Notes: a model not told the origin generated them from the sequence alone. A stretch of DNA of 64,000 bases from an uncultured Bacilli bacterium (GCA_934098295.1 CAKONV010000007.1:20778-84777), one strand, 5' to 3'; shown: positions 1 to 8,741, counted from the first letter of the stretch. Numbers and translations are program-made.

Positions 1-677
1 AAAAAGTTAGAGAGAAAGCAATAAAGAAAAATTTAACTATCATTGATGCTACATGTCCTTATGTTGAAAAAACTTTTAAACTTGTTGAAGAGAAAGCTAA
101 TGATAATGCTAGCATCCTATATATCGGTAAAAGGGACCATCCTGAAACTGAAGCAGTTTTAGAATTAGATAAACATATTCATCTTGTTGAAAATGATAAC
201 TTAATGTTTGATAACTTAAATACTGAAAAAATTTATGTAGCTCATCAAACAACAATGTCTAATTATGATATTGAAAATTTATTTGAGAAAATTAAAACAG
301 TTTACCCTAATGCTTTAAAACTTGATATGATTTGTAGAGTTACTGAAAACAGACAAAAACAACTTTCCGAAATTGGAAATCTTCATCTCGAAGGTGCCAG
401 TTTAATAATTGTCATTGGTGATAAACATAGTAATAATTCAACTAAATTATATGAACTTGCGAAAAGAAATGCTAGTGTCGATGCTGTTTTTATTGAATCT
501 ATTAGTGAACTTAATTTAGAAATGGTAAAGAAATATCAAAATGTTGTTATTGCTTCAGGTACCTCTACTCCTCCATCACTAATTAAAGAAGTAATTGATA
601 CTATTAATATTATTGATACTATTACTTCTTCTCATGTTGATAGTAATATACAATTAAATAAGCTTTTAGAAGAATAA
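1..677 (+). CDS. ispH: 4-hydroxy-3-methylbut-2-enyl diphosphate reductase, 5'-truncated by the window edge
   Basis: IspH (LytB) is the last enzyme of the MEP isoprenoid pathway. It is a cytosolic 4Fe-4S enzyme that makes IPP and DMAPP. The frame is open from base 3, so the true start lies before the window; 224 residues remain of a usual 280-310. Two of the three cluster-binding cysteines are visible, in DATCPYV near the left edge and in MICRVTENRQ. Also visible are the substrate-binding DHPET and QTT segments, the KHSNNSTKL segment and the late ASGTSTPP segment. An internal ATG at 204 is not the start because the family motifs continue upstream of it. The gene ends in a bidirectional terminator. 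The family call is firm. Confidence 0.93.
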   Translation, partial: KVREKAIKKNLTIIDATCPYVEKTFKLVEEKANDNASILYIGKRDHPETEAVLELDKHIHLVENDNLMFDNLNTEKIYVAHQTTMSNYDIENLFEKIKTVYPNALKLDMICRVTENRQKQLSEIGNLHLEGASLIIVIGDKHSNNSTKLYELAKRNASVDAVFIESISELNLEMVKKYQNVVIASGTSTPPSLIKEVIDTINIIDTITSSHVDSNIQLNKLLEE

Positions 678-720
678 AAATGTGGATGCTTATCAAAATG
701 ACAAGCATCCATTTTTATTT
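676..720. terminator. Bidirectional intrinsic terminator between ispH and the convergent phosphodiesterase-like gene
   Basis: Perfect 9-bp arms TGGATGCTT (683-691) and AAGCATCCA (703-711) are flanked by an A-run on the left and a T-run on the right. It can therefore stop transcription from both sides. Confidence 0.9.
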
Positions 721-721
721 T

Positions 722-1852
722 TTACTCTTCTTCAACTTTTTCATCTTTTCTCTTTAAAAGAATAATTGGAATTTCCATTTCTTCCTTGGTAAGACCAGCA
801 TGATGAGCCTTAAAGACTAAATCATCTTCTTTAATTTCATTAGTAAAATATAAATCATCAGTTGCTACGGCAACATAATCACCTAAAGCAACAGTTGTGA
901 TATCATTTGGAGTATATAGACCAGACAATTTTGAATTAATAAATTCCTCTCTTGTAAATAATCTAAAATAATCACCAAAGTATTCTTTAAAATATTTTTC
1001 AAAAGTTTCATTCATACCATTCTTTACATAGAATTGGGCAAAACGTCCTTCACCACTAAATGGTTTCTTCAAACATTCAACAAACAATGGATATTTTGAA
1101 AGTTCAATCGGTTCAACATCAATCATACCATGATCGGCAGTTATAAATATAATTGTATCATTAGGGATGTTCTCAGATAATTTTAAAATTTGATTTTCAA
1201 TATCCATAAGACAAGTTCTAGTTACTTGACTGGTTGTTCCATATTCATGCATTGTGTAATCAGGATCAGTCCAATAAAGGTAAGTGAAATTACTTTCTTC
1301 CTTTTTAGCGTTTTCAATTAAACTATCGATGCCATCTTTTAAAGTTTCAACGCCATCTTCTCTAATTGTTTTTGGAAAAATCGTGTAAGATTTCGCTTTC
1401 TTTAAATTTAAATAAAATGGTGAAACAGGAATCTTATCTTCAACATTATATTTTGTAAATGGTTCTTTAGTTACAGCATTTTGATTTTTAAACAATACTA
1501 AAGCTGGATCATCCTCTTCTAAATATAACGTCCAACCTAACCATCCTGACTCAATAGGAGCAACTCCGGTTTGAATTGCCGTAGTAGCAGCAACTGTAGT
1601 TGGTGGATAAACACTATTTAAAGTAACAATTTGATGTGTTTTTAAAATACTACCATTTCCTAAGTTGTCATCAATAACCTTTATTCCCATTCCATCAAGT
1701 AAGATAACAGCAACATGCTTATACTTCTTACTTAATAAAAAATCAATTACTGGTTGCGTAGAATATTTAGGAGTTAATCCATAATATTTCATTAATGATG
1801 ACGCAAAGTTTACTAAACTGTTTTTATAATTTGTTTTTCCAATATGAGACAT
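722..1852 (-). CDS. Alkaline-phosphatase superfamily protein, type I phosphodiesterase/nucleotide pyrophosphatase-like
   Basis: A 376-residue protein of the alkaline phosphatase superfamily, probably a metal-dependent phosphodiesterase or pyrophosphatase. The substrate cannot be told. Metal-site segments appear in family order: VILLDGMG near residue 50, PPTTVAATTA (the Thr that would form the phospho-intermediate) near 83, WTDPDYTMHEYGT near 195, ITADHGM near 238 and HHAG near 350. There is no signal peptide or membrane segment, so it is likely cytosolic. GAGGAG sits 6 bases before the ATG. A TATAAT lies at 1899-1904 without a good -35. It is transcribed alone and converges on ispH. It could equally be annotated as a nucleotide pyrophosphatase. 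Confidence 0.75.
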   Translation of the reverse strand: MSHIGKTNYKNSLVNFASSLMKYYGLTPKYSTQPVIDFLLSKKYKHVAVILLDGMGIKVIDDNLGNGSILKTHQIVTLNSVYPPTTVAATTAIQTGVAPIESGWLGWTLYLEEDDPALVLFKNQNAVTKEPFTKYNVEDKIPVSPFYLNLKKAKSYTIFPKTIREDGVETLKDGIDSLIENAKKEESNFTYLYWTDPDYTMHEYGTTSQVTRTCLMDIENQILKLSENIPNDTIIFITADHGMIDVEPIELSKYPLFVECLKKPFSGEGRFAQFYVKNGMNETFEKYFKEYFGDYFRLFTREEFINSKLSGLYTPNDITTVALGDYVAVATDDLYFTNEIKEDDLVFKAHHAGLTKEEMEIPIILLKRKDEKVEEE

Positions 1853-2047
1853 CTTTTTCTCCTCATTATTTATTTAAAATTTATTTTCCGCTCCTGTTAT
1901 TATACTCTAATTTCATCTAAAAATCATAAAATATGCAATTTTTACATTGTTTTATTTTCTTAAGAGATTAGTTTTTTTAATGTTAAACAAGCATAAAAAT
2001 GATATTTTTTCCATTAAAATATTTTTGTTTTTTATTTGATTCTTAAT

Positions 2048-2087
2048 AAAATCAAAGAGTTAGCACTTCTACTAACTCCTTGATTTT
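2048..2087 (-). terminator. Intrinsic terminator after pheT
   Basis: Read on the minus strand, AAAATCAAGGAGTTAG (2072-2087) and CTAACTCTTTGATTTT (2048-2063) form a long hairpin with an 8-base loop, ending in T-rich sequence. The rest of the 1853-2113 gap is AT-rich with nothing else recognisable. Confidence 0.85.
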
Positions 2088-2113
2088 AAAAAAACTAATT
2101 ATAATTTAAATCT

Positions 2114-4516
2114 TTATTTTCTAAGTTCGATTTTATAGCAGTATGCAAGTGTATTTAAAATTTTCTTAATTTTAGCATTTATAATATCATCTGTTAAAGT
2201 TTCATCAGATTCTAATGTTATTCTTACAGCAACGCTCTTTTTGTCCTCTTCAATGTGAGATCCTTCATATAAGTCAAAAACTTGAACATTTTTTATCATT
2301 TTAGAGTCGCATCGATAAATAGATTCGATTACATCACCTACTGCTTGATTTTTATCCATTACTAATGCTAAATCTCTTTCAACAGATGGCACTTTTGAAA
2401 TAGGTTTAAAAGTTACTACTTCATTTTTAAGTTCGTAAATAGGCTCTAATTGTAACTCAAATACATAGGTGTTTTCAATATCATTATCTTTAGAAACTTG
2501 AGGATGTATTTCACCAATATAACCAATAATCTTAGAGTCATAGATGATTTTTGCACTTCTACCTGGATGTAAATCTGGGGTTACAATGTCTAATTTTTCA
2601 TATTTTACTTTTATACCTAAGCGAATAAATAATTGTTCCAAAATTCCTTTTACATAGAAGAAATCAACATCATCATAACTATTTTTCCAGAATAAATGAT
2701 TTTGAGTTCCTTGAATTGCTCCAGCTAAATTCCAAGTTTCTTTTGGTAAATCATTTTCTAAACAGTATACTTTTCCAATTTCGTATATTCCAAGATTATA
2801 AATTTTTCTTGCGTTATTATATTTTAGAACTTCCATTAAACTTGGTACTAAACTTCTTCTTAGAATTGAATGTTCTTCCGTCATTGGGTGAAGAAGAGTG
2901 ATTGGCTTTGAAGAATCTGTATATAATATCTTAAACATTTCACTAAGTTTTGGACTTACTAAAGAGTAAGTTATTACTTCATTTAATCCTAATCCAACCA
3001 AAGTCTTATTGATTACTTTTCTTACATGTTGAGGATATGTAACTACACTTTCAACATTCATTAATGGTAATGTGTCATTTAATCGATCATATCCATGAAT
3101 TCTTGCTATTTCTTCAATTAAATCAGGTTTAATCTTTACATCCATTCTTCTATTAGGAACATATACATTAATATTTTCATTATCGTATTCTACTTTGAAT
3201 CCTAAAGATACACATATATGTTCTATTTCTTCTTTAGAAATCATAATTCCTAAATATTTATAAACATAGTCCGTAGTTATAGTAATTTTCGTATCATCTA
3301 TGTGACTGATACCAGCATGGGCATAGCCTTTTAATACTGTTGCATCAGCATATTTTTCTAACAAATAGCAAGCATAATTGACAGCTTCTAAAGAACTATT
3401 TAAATCAACGCCTCTTTCATATCTAACGCTTGATTCACTTCGTAATCCAACACGTGCTGATGTTTTTCTAATTGTTAGTGGATTGAAGACAGCACTTTCT
3501 AATACAAGATTAGTAGTTGAACTTGTAACTTCTGTAGAAAGTCCACCCATAACACCTGCTAAACAGATTGCTCTATTGTTTTCTTTTTCATCAGAAATAA
3601 CAATATCTGTATTCTTTAAGTTTCTTTCAATATTATCTAATGTTACTAGCTTTTCATCATCTGTTGCATTTCTTACGATAATTTTCTTTCCTAATTTATC
3701 TTTATCAAAGGCATGTAGTGGTTGGCCGAAAAGCATTAATACATAGTTAGTGATATCTACTACATTATTTATTGGTCTAATACCGGAAGCTATTAAACGA
3801 GCTTTAATAAAAATAGGTGATTCTTTAATTTTTACATTTTCAACAACTCTAGCATAATATGATAAGCAGTCGGCTGTTTTTAATTCAACACTAATTTCAC
3901 TTGTTGCTTCTTTTTCACTTTCTGAAAGAGTATATGCAGGAAGCAAAAGTGGTAAATTATACATTGCTGATACATCATGTGCAACACCAATTATACTCAT
4001 TAAGTCCATACGATTAGGAGTTAATCCAAGTTCAATTAGATAATCATCAAAGCATAAATACTCTAAAGCTGATGAACCAACTTTAGCATCATCACCTAAT
4101 ACATATATACCATTTTGATATTTTGTGGGAACATATTTGTTTTCAATTCCTAACTCTTGTAATGAACATATCATACCAAGAGACTCTACACCTCTAACTT
4201 TTGATGGTTTAATTGTTCCTCCAGGTAAAACAGCACCGGGTAAGGCAACGATTACTTTTTGGCCTGCAGCAATATTGGGAGCACCACAAACAATTTGACT
4301 CACCTTATCACCCAAATCTACTTGACATACATGTAAGTGATCTGAATTTTCATGCATTTTTACTTCTAAAACATGACCAACAACTAACGATGTTGCATTT
4401 ACCATTTTATTGAAAGTTTCTACTTCTACTGAGTATAGAGACATATCAGCAGAAAGTTTTTCAGGACTAACATTTAATTTTACTAAATCTTTTAACCAAT
4501 TATATGATACTATCAT
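2114..4516 (-). CDS. pheT: Phenylalanine--tRNA ligase beta subunit
   Basis: Beta chain of the alpha2-beta2 phenylalanyl-tRNA synthetase, which charges tRNA-Phe in the cytosol. It has 800 residues, the normal bacterial length. Domains in order are an N-terminal YNWLKDLV start, an EMAP/OB-type tRNA-binding domain at about 39-150, the B3/B4 editing domain at about 205-375 (PINNVVDITNYVL), B5 at about 405-475, the pseudo-catalytic core, and a C-terminal anticodon-binding FDX-ACB domain from about 705 (VPSVERDLALVMD). It starts 4 bases after the pheS stop with an AAGGAG site, so it is co-transcribed and under the same T-box. An intrinsic terminator follows. Confidence 0.97.
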   Translation of the reverse strand: MIVSYNWLKDLVKLNVSPEKLSADMSLYSVEVETFNKMVNATSLVVGHVLEVKMHENSDHLHVCQVDLGDKVSQIVCGAPNIAAGQKVIVALPGAVLPGGTIKPSKVRGVESLGMICSLQELGIENKYVPTKYQNGIYVLGDDAKVGSSALEYLCFDDYLIELGLTPNRMDLMSIIGVAHDVSAMYNLPLLLPAYTLSESEKEATSEISVELKTADCLSYYARVVENVKIKESPIFIKARLIASGIRPINNVVDITNYVLMLFGQPLHAFDKDKLGKKIIVRNATDDEKLVTLDNIERNLKNTDIVISDEKENNRAICLAGVMGGLSTEVTSSTTNLVLESAVFNPLTIRKTSARVGLRSESSVRYERGVDLNSSLEAVNYACYLLEKYADATVLKGYAHAGISHIDDTKITITTDYVYKYLGIMISKEEIEHICVSLGFKVEYDNENINVYVPNRRMDVKIKPDLIEEIARIHGYDRLNDTLPLMNVESVVTYPQHVRKVINKTLVGLGLNEVITYSLVSPKLSEMFKILYTDSSKPITLLHPMTEEHSILRRSLVPSLMEVLKYNNARKIYNLGIYEIGKVYCLENDLPKETWNLAGAIQGTQNHLFWKNSYDDVDFFYVKGILEQLFIRLGIKVKYEKLDIVTPDLHPGRSAKIIYDSKIIGYIGEIHPQVSKDNDIENTYVFELQLEPIYELKNEVVTFKPISKVPSVERDLALVMDKNQAVGDVIESIYRCDSKMIKNVQVFDLYEGSHIEEDKKSVAVRITLESDETLTDDIINAKIKKILNTLAYCYKIELRK

Positions 4517-4520
4517 TTTT

Positions 4521-5558
4521 TTATTCTCCTTTGAACTGTTCTAAGAAACGTTTATCATTTAAATAGAAATTACGAATATCATCAATTCCATGTCTTAGCA
4601 TTGCTGCTCTTTCTATACCAATACCAAAAGCAAAGCCTTGATATACTTCTGGATCATAACCCGAAGCTTTCAAAACATTAGGATGAACCATTCCCGCACC
4701 AAGTACTTCAATCCAACCAGAGTGTTTACAAATTGGACATCCTTTTCCACCACATTTAAAACAACTTACGTCAACTTCTACACTTGGTTCTGTAAAAGGA
4801 AAATACGATGGTTTAAAACGAATTTTTCTTGTTTGCCCAAACATTCTTTGAACAAATAATTGTAGTGTACCTTTTAAGTCAGACATAGTAATATTTTTAT
4901 CTACTACTAATCCTTCAAATTGCATAAATTGATGAGAATGAGTAGCGTCATCATCATCACGACGATATACTTTTCCAGGTGCTAATATTTTTACAGGTTG
5001 ACCCTTCTTTTCTAGTAGAGTTCTAACTTGTACTGGTGATGTTTGTGTACGCATTAATAAATTTTCTGTAATATAAAAAGAATCTTGCATATCACGAGCT
5101 GGATGACCCTTAGGGACATTTAACATTTCAAAATTAAATAAGTCAGTTTCTACTTCTGGACCTTCAGCGATGCTGTACCCCATTCCAATAAATATTTCTT
5201 CAACTTCTTCAATGGTTTTTGTCAATGGGTGATTAGTACCTAAACTAAATGATTTACCAGGTAGGCTTACATCAACAGCTTCACTTTTCAATTTACGATC
5301 AATTTCTGCTTGTTCAATGGCTTTTCTTTTTTCAACAATTGCCATTTCTATTTTTTTCTTAACTTCATTAGCAGAACTACCAATAATCTTTTTTTGTTCT
5401 ACAGCAAAACCAGCCATTTTTTTCATGATTTCAGCTAAAGGACTTTTTTTACCAGTATAAAAAGCTCTTAATTCATTTAAATCATTTTGAGATTCGGCAC
5501 TTTTTACTTTTTCAATGGCTAAATTTTCAATTTCTTTTAATTGTTCTTGTTCATTCAT
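4521..5558 (-). CDS. pheS: Phenylalanine--tRNA ligase alpha subunit
   Basis: Catalytic alpha chain of phenylalanyl-tRNA synthetase, 345 residues. Visible are the N-terminal helical tRNA-binding arm, class II motif 2 (MRTQTSPVQVRTL), the cysteine pattern CFKCGGKGCPICKHSGW and motif 3 (GFAFGIGIERAAM). A TTG at 5573 is also in frame, but it lies inside the ribosome-binding site (TTTGGAGGAAAAGAAAATG). I therefore start at the ATG at 5558, with GGAGG 8 bases upstream. It heads the pheST operon downstream of a T-box leader. Confidence 0.96.
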   Translation of the reverse strand: MNEQEQLKEIENLAIEKVKSAESQNDLNELRAFYTGKKSPLAEIMKKMAGFAVEQKKIIGSSANEVKKKIEMAIVEKRKAIEQAEIDRKLKSEAVDVSLPGKSFSLGTNHPLTKTIEEVEEIFIGMGYSIAEGPEVETDLFNFEMLNVPKGHPARDMQDSFYITENLLMRTQTSPVQVRTLLEKKGQPVKILAPGKVYRRDDDDATHSHQFMQFEGLVVDKNITMSDLKGTLQLFVQRMFGQTRKIRFKPSYFPFTEPSVEVDVSCFKCGGKGCPICKHSGWIEVLGAGMVHPNVLKASGYDPEVYQGFAFGIGIERAAMLRHGIDDIRNFYLNDKRFLEQFKGE

Positions 5559-5573
5559 TTTCTTTTCCTCCAA

Positions 5574-5833
5574 ATAAAAAAAGCATCACTTAAATTAAAA
5601 ATCTAAGGACGCTTGTTAATTTTACGTGGTACCACCTTAGTTTATAAAATCACATTAATTTGTAATTTTATACACTCAATTAAACCTTTAACGCAAGTTG
5701 TGCGGACTTTATTAGAGCCACTCCTAAGGCGAACGCTTCTATATATCACTAATTTAAAGCTTTCAGTCTATGGCTTTAATCCCTTGTAAAAGCAATATAT
5801 ATACTTTTCCTTAATCAACGTATTATTTTATCA
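5574..5833 (-). promoter_or_regulatory. T-box leader of pheST
   Basis: The antiterminator core AAGGTGGTACCACGT reads on the minus strand at 5624-5639. The competing terminator follows: AAGCGTC (5608-5614) against GATGCTT (5581-5587), then a T-run. Stem I lies upstream, with an AGTA element, a TATATAT/ATATATA helix, an inner GCTTT/AAAGC helix, and then GAAGCGTTCG. The TTC (Phe) at 5731-5733 is the likely specifier codon. It would let uncharged tRNA-Phe switch on pheST. The gap 5559-5941 is fully used by this leader, its promoter and the next terminator. Confidence 0.93.
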
Positions 5834-5839
5834 CTTATG

Positions 5840-5848
5840 ATTATATCA
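5840..5848 (-). promoter_or_regulatory. Extended -10 promoter of the pheST leader
   Basis: TGATATAAT on the minus strand (TATAAT at 5840-5845) is placed right for transcription to begin just before stem I of the T-box. No good -35 is present at normal spacing, which fits an extended -10 promoter. Confidence 0.6.
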
Positions 5849-5891
5849 CACATGAGCAATTTCGTGTTGAAAAGTGCAAAACTTTTATAAA

Positions 5892-5930
5892 AATAAAGAT
5901 TATAAATCTTATTCGATTTATAACCTTATT
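5892..5930 (-). terminator. Intrinsic terminator after the CotD-like gene
   Basis: GGTTATAAATC and GATTTATAATC arms around GAATAA on the minus strand, followed by TTTATTTTTAT. It separates the CotD-like transcript from the pheST promoter. Confidence 0.8.
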
Positions 5931-5941
5931 TTTGATTAATA

Positions 5942-6289
5942 CTATCTACGTGGTGGAAAAGTATTATCAGGATCATTTACATGAACTTCACTACAAGTGT
6001 ATTGTGGAATAAACTCTTTTTGAAGAATGTGATGATGTACCACTTCTGTATGATAGTTATGAACATATGGTTGTTTTACGATATGATATTGATTTAACAC
6101 TTGTTTTGAACAAGTTACGATTGGTGGACATTCTTGATAAATAGTTGGACAACATCCCATATTTGGATCTTGTTTTTGGCATCCACATCCTTTTTTATTA
6201 TCTTTATTAACAAAATCAGCTTGGTTTAATCCTTGATTAGCTCCCATATAATTCATGTTATTGATAAAAGGATTTTGAAATTGATTCAT
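5942..6289 (-). CDS. CotD-like spore coat protein
   Basis: A 115-residue protein rich in Asn, Gln, His and Cys. A GCGCQKQ and GCCPTIYQECPPIVTC region (residues about 35-60) is followed by a His/Tyr/Val-rich segment (YHIVKQPYVHNYHTEVVHHH) and a C-terminal PPRR. The PIV...VKQPYVH...VVHHH layout resembles the CotD inner-coat family of Bacillus spores; this is a motif-level resemblance only. AGGAGGTG precedes the ATG. The upstream region matches a SigK-type promoter pattern. It is transcribed alone, divergently from clpP. If correct, the organism is or was a spore former. Otherwise it is a small Cys-rich surface protein of unknown role. Confidence 0.5.
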   Translation of the reverse strand: MNQFQNPFINNMNYMGANQGLNQADFVNKDNKKGCGCQKQDPNMGCCPTIYQECPPIVTCSKQVLNQYHIVKQPYVHNYHTEVVHHHILQKEFIPQYTCSEVHVNDPDNTFPPRR

Positions 6290-6309
6290 TGTTTCACCTC
6301 CTTTGATAC

Positions 6310-6336
6310 TATAATATGAATTAAAAGATATTTGGT
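6310..6336 (-). promoter_or_regulatory. Possible late-sporulation (SigK-type) promoter of the CotD-like gene
   Basis: On the minus strand ACC, 16 bases, then CATATTATA matches the AC-N16-CATANNNTA pattern known for Bacillus SigK. Its match to the vegetative consensus is weaker. This is a pattern match only. Confidence 0.35.
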
Positions 6337-6355
6337 AATAGTTTTATGCCTAACT

Positions 6356-6388
6356 TTGACAAATTATTCTTTTTATCATTTGTATAAT
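6356..6388 (+). promoter_or_regulatory. Probable clpP promoter
   Basis: A perfect TATAAT lies at 6383-6388 and a perfect TTGACA at 6356-6361. The 21-base spacer is longer than the usual 16-19, so the pair may not act together. Confidence 0.4.
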
Positions 6389-6413
6389 TAATATGAAAAG
6401 AGAGGACTAATAT

Positions 6414-6989
6414 ATGAATTTAACACCAATTGTAATTGAACAAAACGGTAGAGGAGAAAGAAGCTACGATATTTATTCTAGATTGTTACAAGACCGGATT
6501 ATAATTTTATTTGGTGAAATCACAGATGCTTTGTCAGCTAGCATTATTTCTCAATTATTATTTTTATCTTCTGTAAGTGAGGAAAAAGATATTTATTTAT
6601 ATATAAATTCTCCTGGTGGTAGCGTTACGGCTGGACTTGCTATTTTTGATACTATGCGTTATATCAAGCCTAAGGTGGTTACCATTGGTATGGGAATTTG
6701 TGCAAGTATGGGAGCGTTTCTTTTGTCTAGTGGCAATAAAAGATTGGCTTTAGAAAATACCAAGATTATGATACATCAGCCCTTAGGTGGCGCTAAAGGA
6801 CAAGCAACAGATATTATGATTGTTGCCGAGGAAATAATTAAAATTAAGAAAAAACTTAATCAGATTTTGGCCAAAAATACTGGACAGGATTTAGAAAAAA
6901 TTACTAAAGATGCTGATCGTGATTTTTATATGGATGCGCTTCAAGCTAAATCTTACGGTCTAATTGATGATATCCTCCTTTCTAAATAA
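6414..6989 (+). CDS. clpP: ATP-dependent Clp protease proteolytic subunit
   Basis: ClpP is the serine peptidase chamber that works with ClpC or ClpX in cytosolic protein turnover. It has 191 residues, the normal size, without a long propeptide. The catalytic triad is visible: Ser98 in CASMGAF, His121 in MIHQPLGG and Asp170 in DADRDFYM. The oligomer segment YINSPGGSV is intact at 63-71. AGAGGA lies before the ATG. It is a single-gene unit between the CotD-like gene (divergent) and a pseudouridine synthase (convergent). A clear CtsR operator pair is not seen upstream. Spx, a classic ClpXP substrate, is encoded 2.4 kb away. Confidence 0.96.
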   Translation: MNLTPIVIEQNGRGERSYDIYSRLLQDRIIILFGEITDALSASIISQLLFLSSVSEEKDIYLYINSPGGSVTAGLAIFDTMRYIKPKVVTIGMGICASMGAFLLSSGNKRLALENTKIMIHQPLGGAKGQATDIMIVAEEIIKIKKKLNQILAKNTGQDLEKITKDADRDFYMDALQAKSYGLIDDILLSK

Positions 6990-7028
6990 AATAGATATAT
7001 AGCAGTTTTCTTGCTATATATCTATTTT
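6988..7028. terminator. Bidirectional terminator between clpP and the pseudouridine synthase gene
   Basis: A perfect 17-bp inverted repeat: AAAATAGATATATAGCA (6988-7004) and its complement (7012-7028), loop of 7. The right arm contains the stop codon of the minus-strand gene. Confidence 0.85.
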
Positions 7029-7882
7029 ATTATCTCATTAGGATTACACCATTTTGGATATGTTTCTAAAACAATTTTTTTCAAGGTTATGGGATGTATA
7101 AATTCCAAATGATAACTATGCAAGTGCAAAATACCATCATCTGTTGGTTCACCATATAAAATGTCTCCAACAATTGGGGCATTTAAACTCAAAAAATGCA
7201 ATCGTAATTGATGCGTTTTACCCGTGCATAATGTGGCTTCAATCATTGAATGATTATTTACTACTTTTATAGTTTTATATATTGTTTTACTATTGATAAA
7301 ATCTTTAGTTGTGTGTCTTTTTATGACGCTATCATCATCCTTTAAAATTCCAAGTTCAATTACACCATCTTTGGGTTCTACTATTTTTGTAGTTTCCAAA
7401 AGATACTTTTTGGTAATAACGGTATTTTGTAAAAGTGTTGTCATATATCCACATTTTGCAAGCATTATTAATCCAGAAGTTGGTGCATCAAGTCTACTAA
7501 CAAAGTGAATATTAGCTAAAATGCCATTACGTTTATAATAAGACATAACATAATTGGCTAAAGATGATGTAAAGTGTTCTTTTGTTGGAATGGTGGCAAG
7601 ATTAGGTTCTTTGTTAATAATTAATAAATAGCTATCCTCATAAACAATTTCAAAATCACCTAGGGTTGAAACAATATTTTCTCCTTGATCAGATGCTGGC
7701 ATAACCACTTCTAATAAATCACCTTTGTGCAATAAAAAATGATTGTCCACAATCTGGTCGTTTACTAAATATTGGCCATTACCTGCTCTTATTTCTTTAA
7801 ATACTTGGTCAGGTATTTTCTTTTCCATAAGATATCTTTTAATGCGATATCCATCGTTTTCAATTTTATATCTAATAATCAT
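7022..7882 (-). CDS. RluA/RluD-family RNA pseudouridine synthase
   Basis: A 286-residue enzyme that would isomerise uridine to pseudouridine in rRNA or tRNA. It has an N-terminal S4-like RNA-binding segment (about 12-75), then the catalytic domain with SRLDAPTSGLIMLAK near residue 130. The nucleophilic Asp sits in RLD; the usual His of HRLD is Ser here. A TGKTHQLRLHF segment follows near 215. It starts 1 base after relQ, so the two are co-transcribed, matching the relQ (yjbM) - yjbO order of Bacillus but without the NAD kinase between them. The exact target position cannot be assigned. Confidence 0.88.
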   Translation of the reverse strand: MIIRYKIENDGYRIKRYLMEKKIPDQVFKEIRAGNGQYLVNDQIVDNHFLLHKGDLLEVVMPASDQGENIVSTLGDFEIVYEDSYLLIINKEPNLATIPTKEHFTSSLANYVMSYYKRNGILANIHFVSRLDAPTSGLIMLAKCGYMTTLLQNTVITKKYLLETTKIVEPKDGVIELGILKDDDSVIKRHTTKDFINSKTIYKTIKVVNNHSMIEATLCTGKTHQLRLHFLSLNAPIVGDILYGEPTDDGILHLHSYHLEFIHPITLKKIVLETYPKWCNPNEIIK

Positions 7883-7883
7883 T

Positions 7884-8570
7884 TTACCACTTTTTATGTT
7901 GAATACTTACTTCACTTTCATAAGGATCAGCAATTTCAGCCTTAGATGTTCCCGTATTTTGGTCTAATTGTTCAATTGTTTCTTTTATTGATGTCATTTC
8001 CTTATCCAAATTTTGGGCAGCTACTGAAGCAGCAATCAAACGCCTTTTTAATTCCGCTGGAATATTTTTTTGATATTTATATTTTAGGGAGTGTTCTATA
8101 CTGGCCCAAAAATGCATAGCATGTGTTCTTATTTGAAATTCTAGTATTACTGGCAAGGAACCATTGATTGTTTCTACTGAATATCTACAAATCATGTGCA
8201 AAGATCTATAGCCACTTGGTTTAGGATTTTTTATATAATCTCTAATTTCTAAAGTTTCTAAATCTTTACGCTGTTTAACAAGTTCACAAACCTTGTAAAC
8301 ATCTGATAAATATTTACAAGTAATTCTTACGCCACCAATATCATATAGTTGCTCATCAATATAACATTTATCCACATTAAGTCTTTGAGCCTTGTCTAAA
8401 ATACTTTGAGGGCTTTTTACACGTCCTGAAACTATTTCAATTGGACAGTATTGATTAGCTAATAAATATTGATGTTTTATTCCTTCCATTTTTAAAATAA
8501 AATCTTCTACCGCAAGTTCATATGGTTGTAAAAACCGTTCCCAACTAAAATCTTTATCAATGTTTACCAT
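7884..8570 (-). CDS. relQ: Small alarmone synthetase, RelQ/YjbM type GTP pyrophosphokinase
   Basis: Synthesises (p)ppGpp from ATP and GDP/GTP. It is a single-domain enzyme of 228 residues without HD hydrolase or regulatory domains. Synthetase motifs are YDIGGVRI (76-83), KPSGYRSLH (117-125) and EFQIRTHAM (144-152), followed by WASIEHSLKYK. A GTG at 8579 is in frame but is part of the AGGTGA ribosome-binding site. The ATG at 8570, 5 bases after it, is chosen and gives an N-terminus like RelQ (SWERFLQPYELAVEDF). It is followed immediately by the pseudouridine synthase. RelQ is known in Bacilli to respond to cell-wall and other stress. Confidence 0.94.
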   Translation of the reverse strand: MVNIDKDFSWERFLQPYELAVEDFILKMEGIKHQYLLANQYCPIEIVSGRVKSPQSILDKAQRLNVDKCYIDEQLYDIGGVRITCKYLSDVYKVCELVKQRKDLETLEIRDYIKNPKPSGYRSLHMICRYSVETINGSLPVILEFQIRTHAMHFWASIEHSLKYKYQKNIPAELKRRLIAASVAAQNLDKEMTSIKETIEQLDQNTGTSKAEIADPYESEVSIQHKKW

Positions 8571-8663
8571 AATTTTCACCTATTCTTTCTAACACACTAT
8601 TATACCATCTTTATTGTTATTTTACAATTAATTAAGTTTTTTTAAAAAAAGTTAATAAACAAC

Positions 8664-8691
8664 TTGCAATTTTATTTTTTTTGTGTATAAT
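8664..8691 (+). promoter_or_regulatory. Promoter of the CYTH-domain gene
   Basis: TTGCAA (8664-8669), a 16-base spacer, then TATAAT (8686-8691). AAGGAGG lies just before the start codon. Confidence 0.75.
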
Positions 8692-8741
8692 ACACTTGGT
8701 TTATAAAAAGAAATATGTATTAATAACTAAAGGAGGATATT

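Noticed and set aside
3378..3746. Open frame of 122 codons antisense to pheT
   Set aside because: A shadow frame inside a well-recognised synthetase gene, with no start signals.
5559..5573. TTG start for pheS five codons upstream
   Set aside because: These codons are the Shine-Dalgarno sequence itself; the ATG at 5558 has ideal spacing. The same logic moved the starts of relQ, trpS, the YesL-like gene, ccpA, rplS and others.
6350..6390. CtsR operator at clpP
   Set aside because: Only one TTTGAC half resembles the heptad repeat, and it is better explained as the -35 element.
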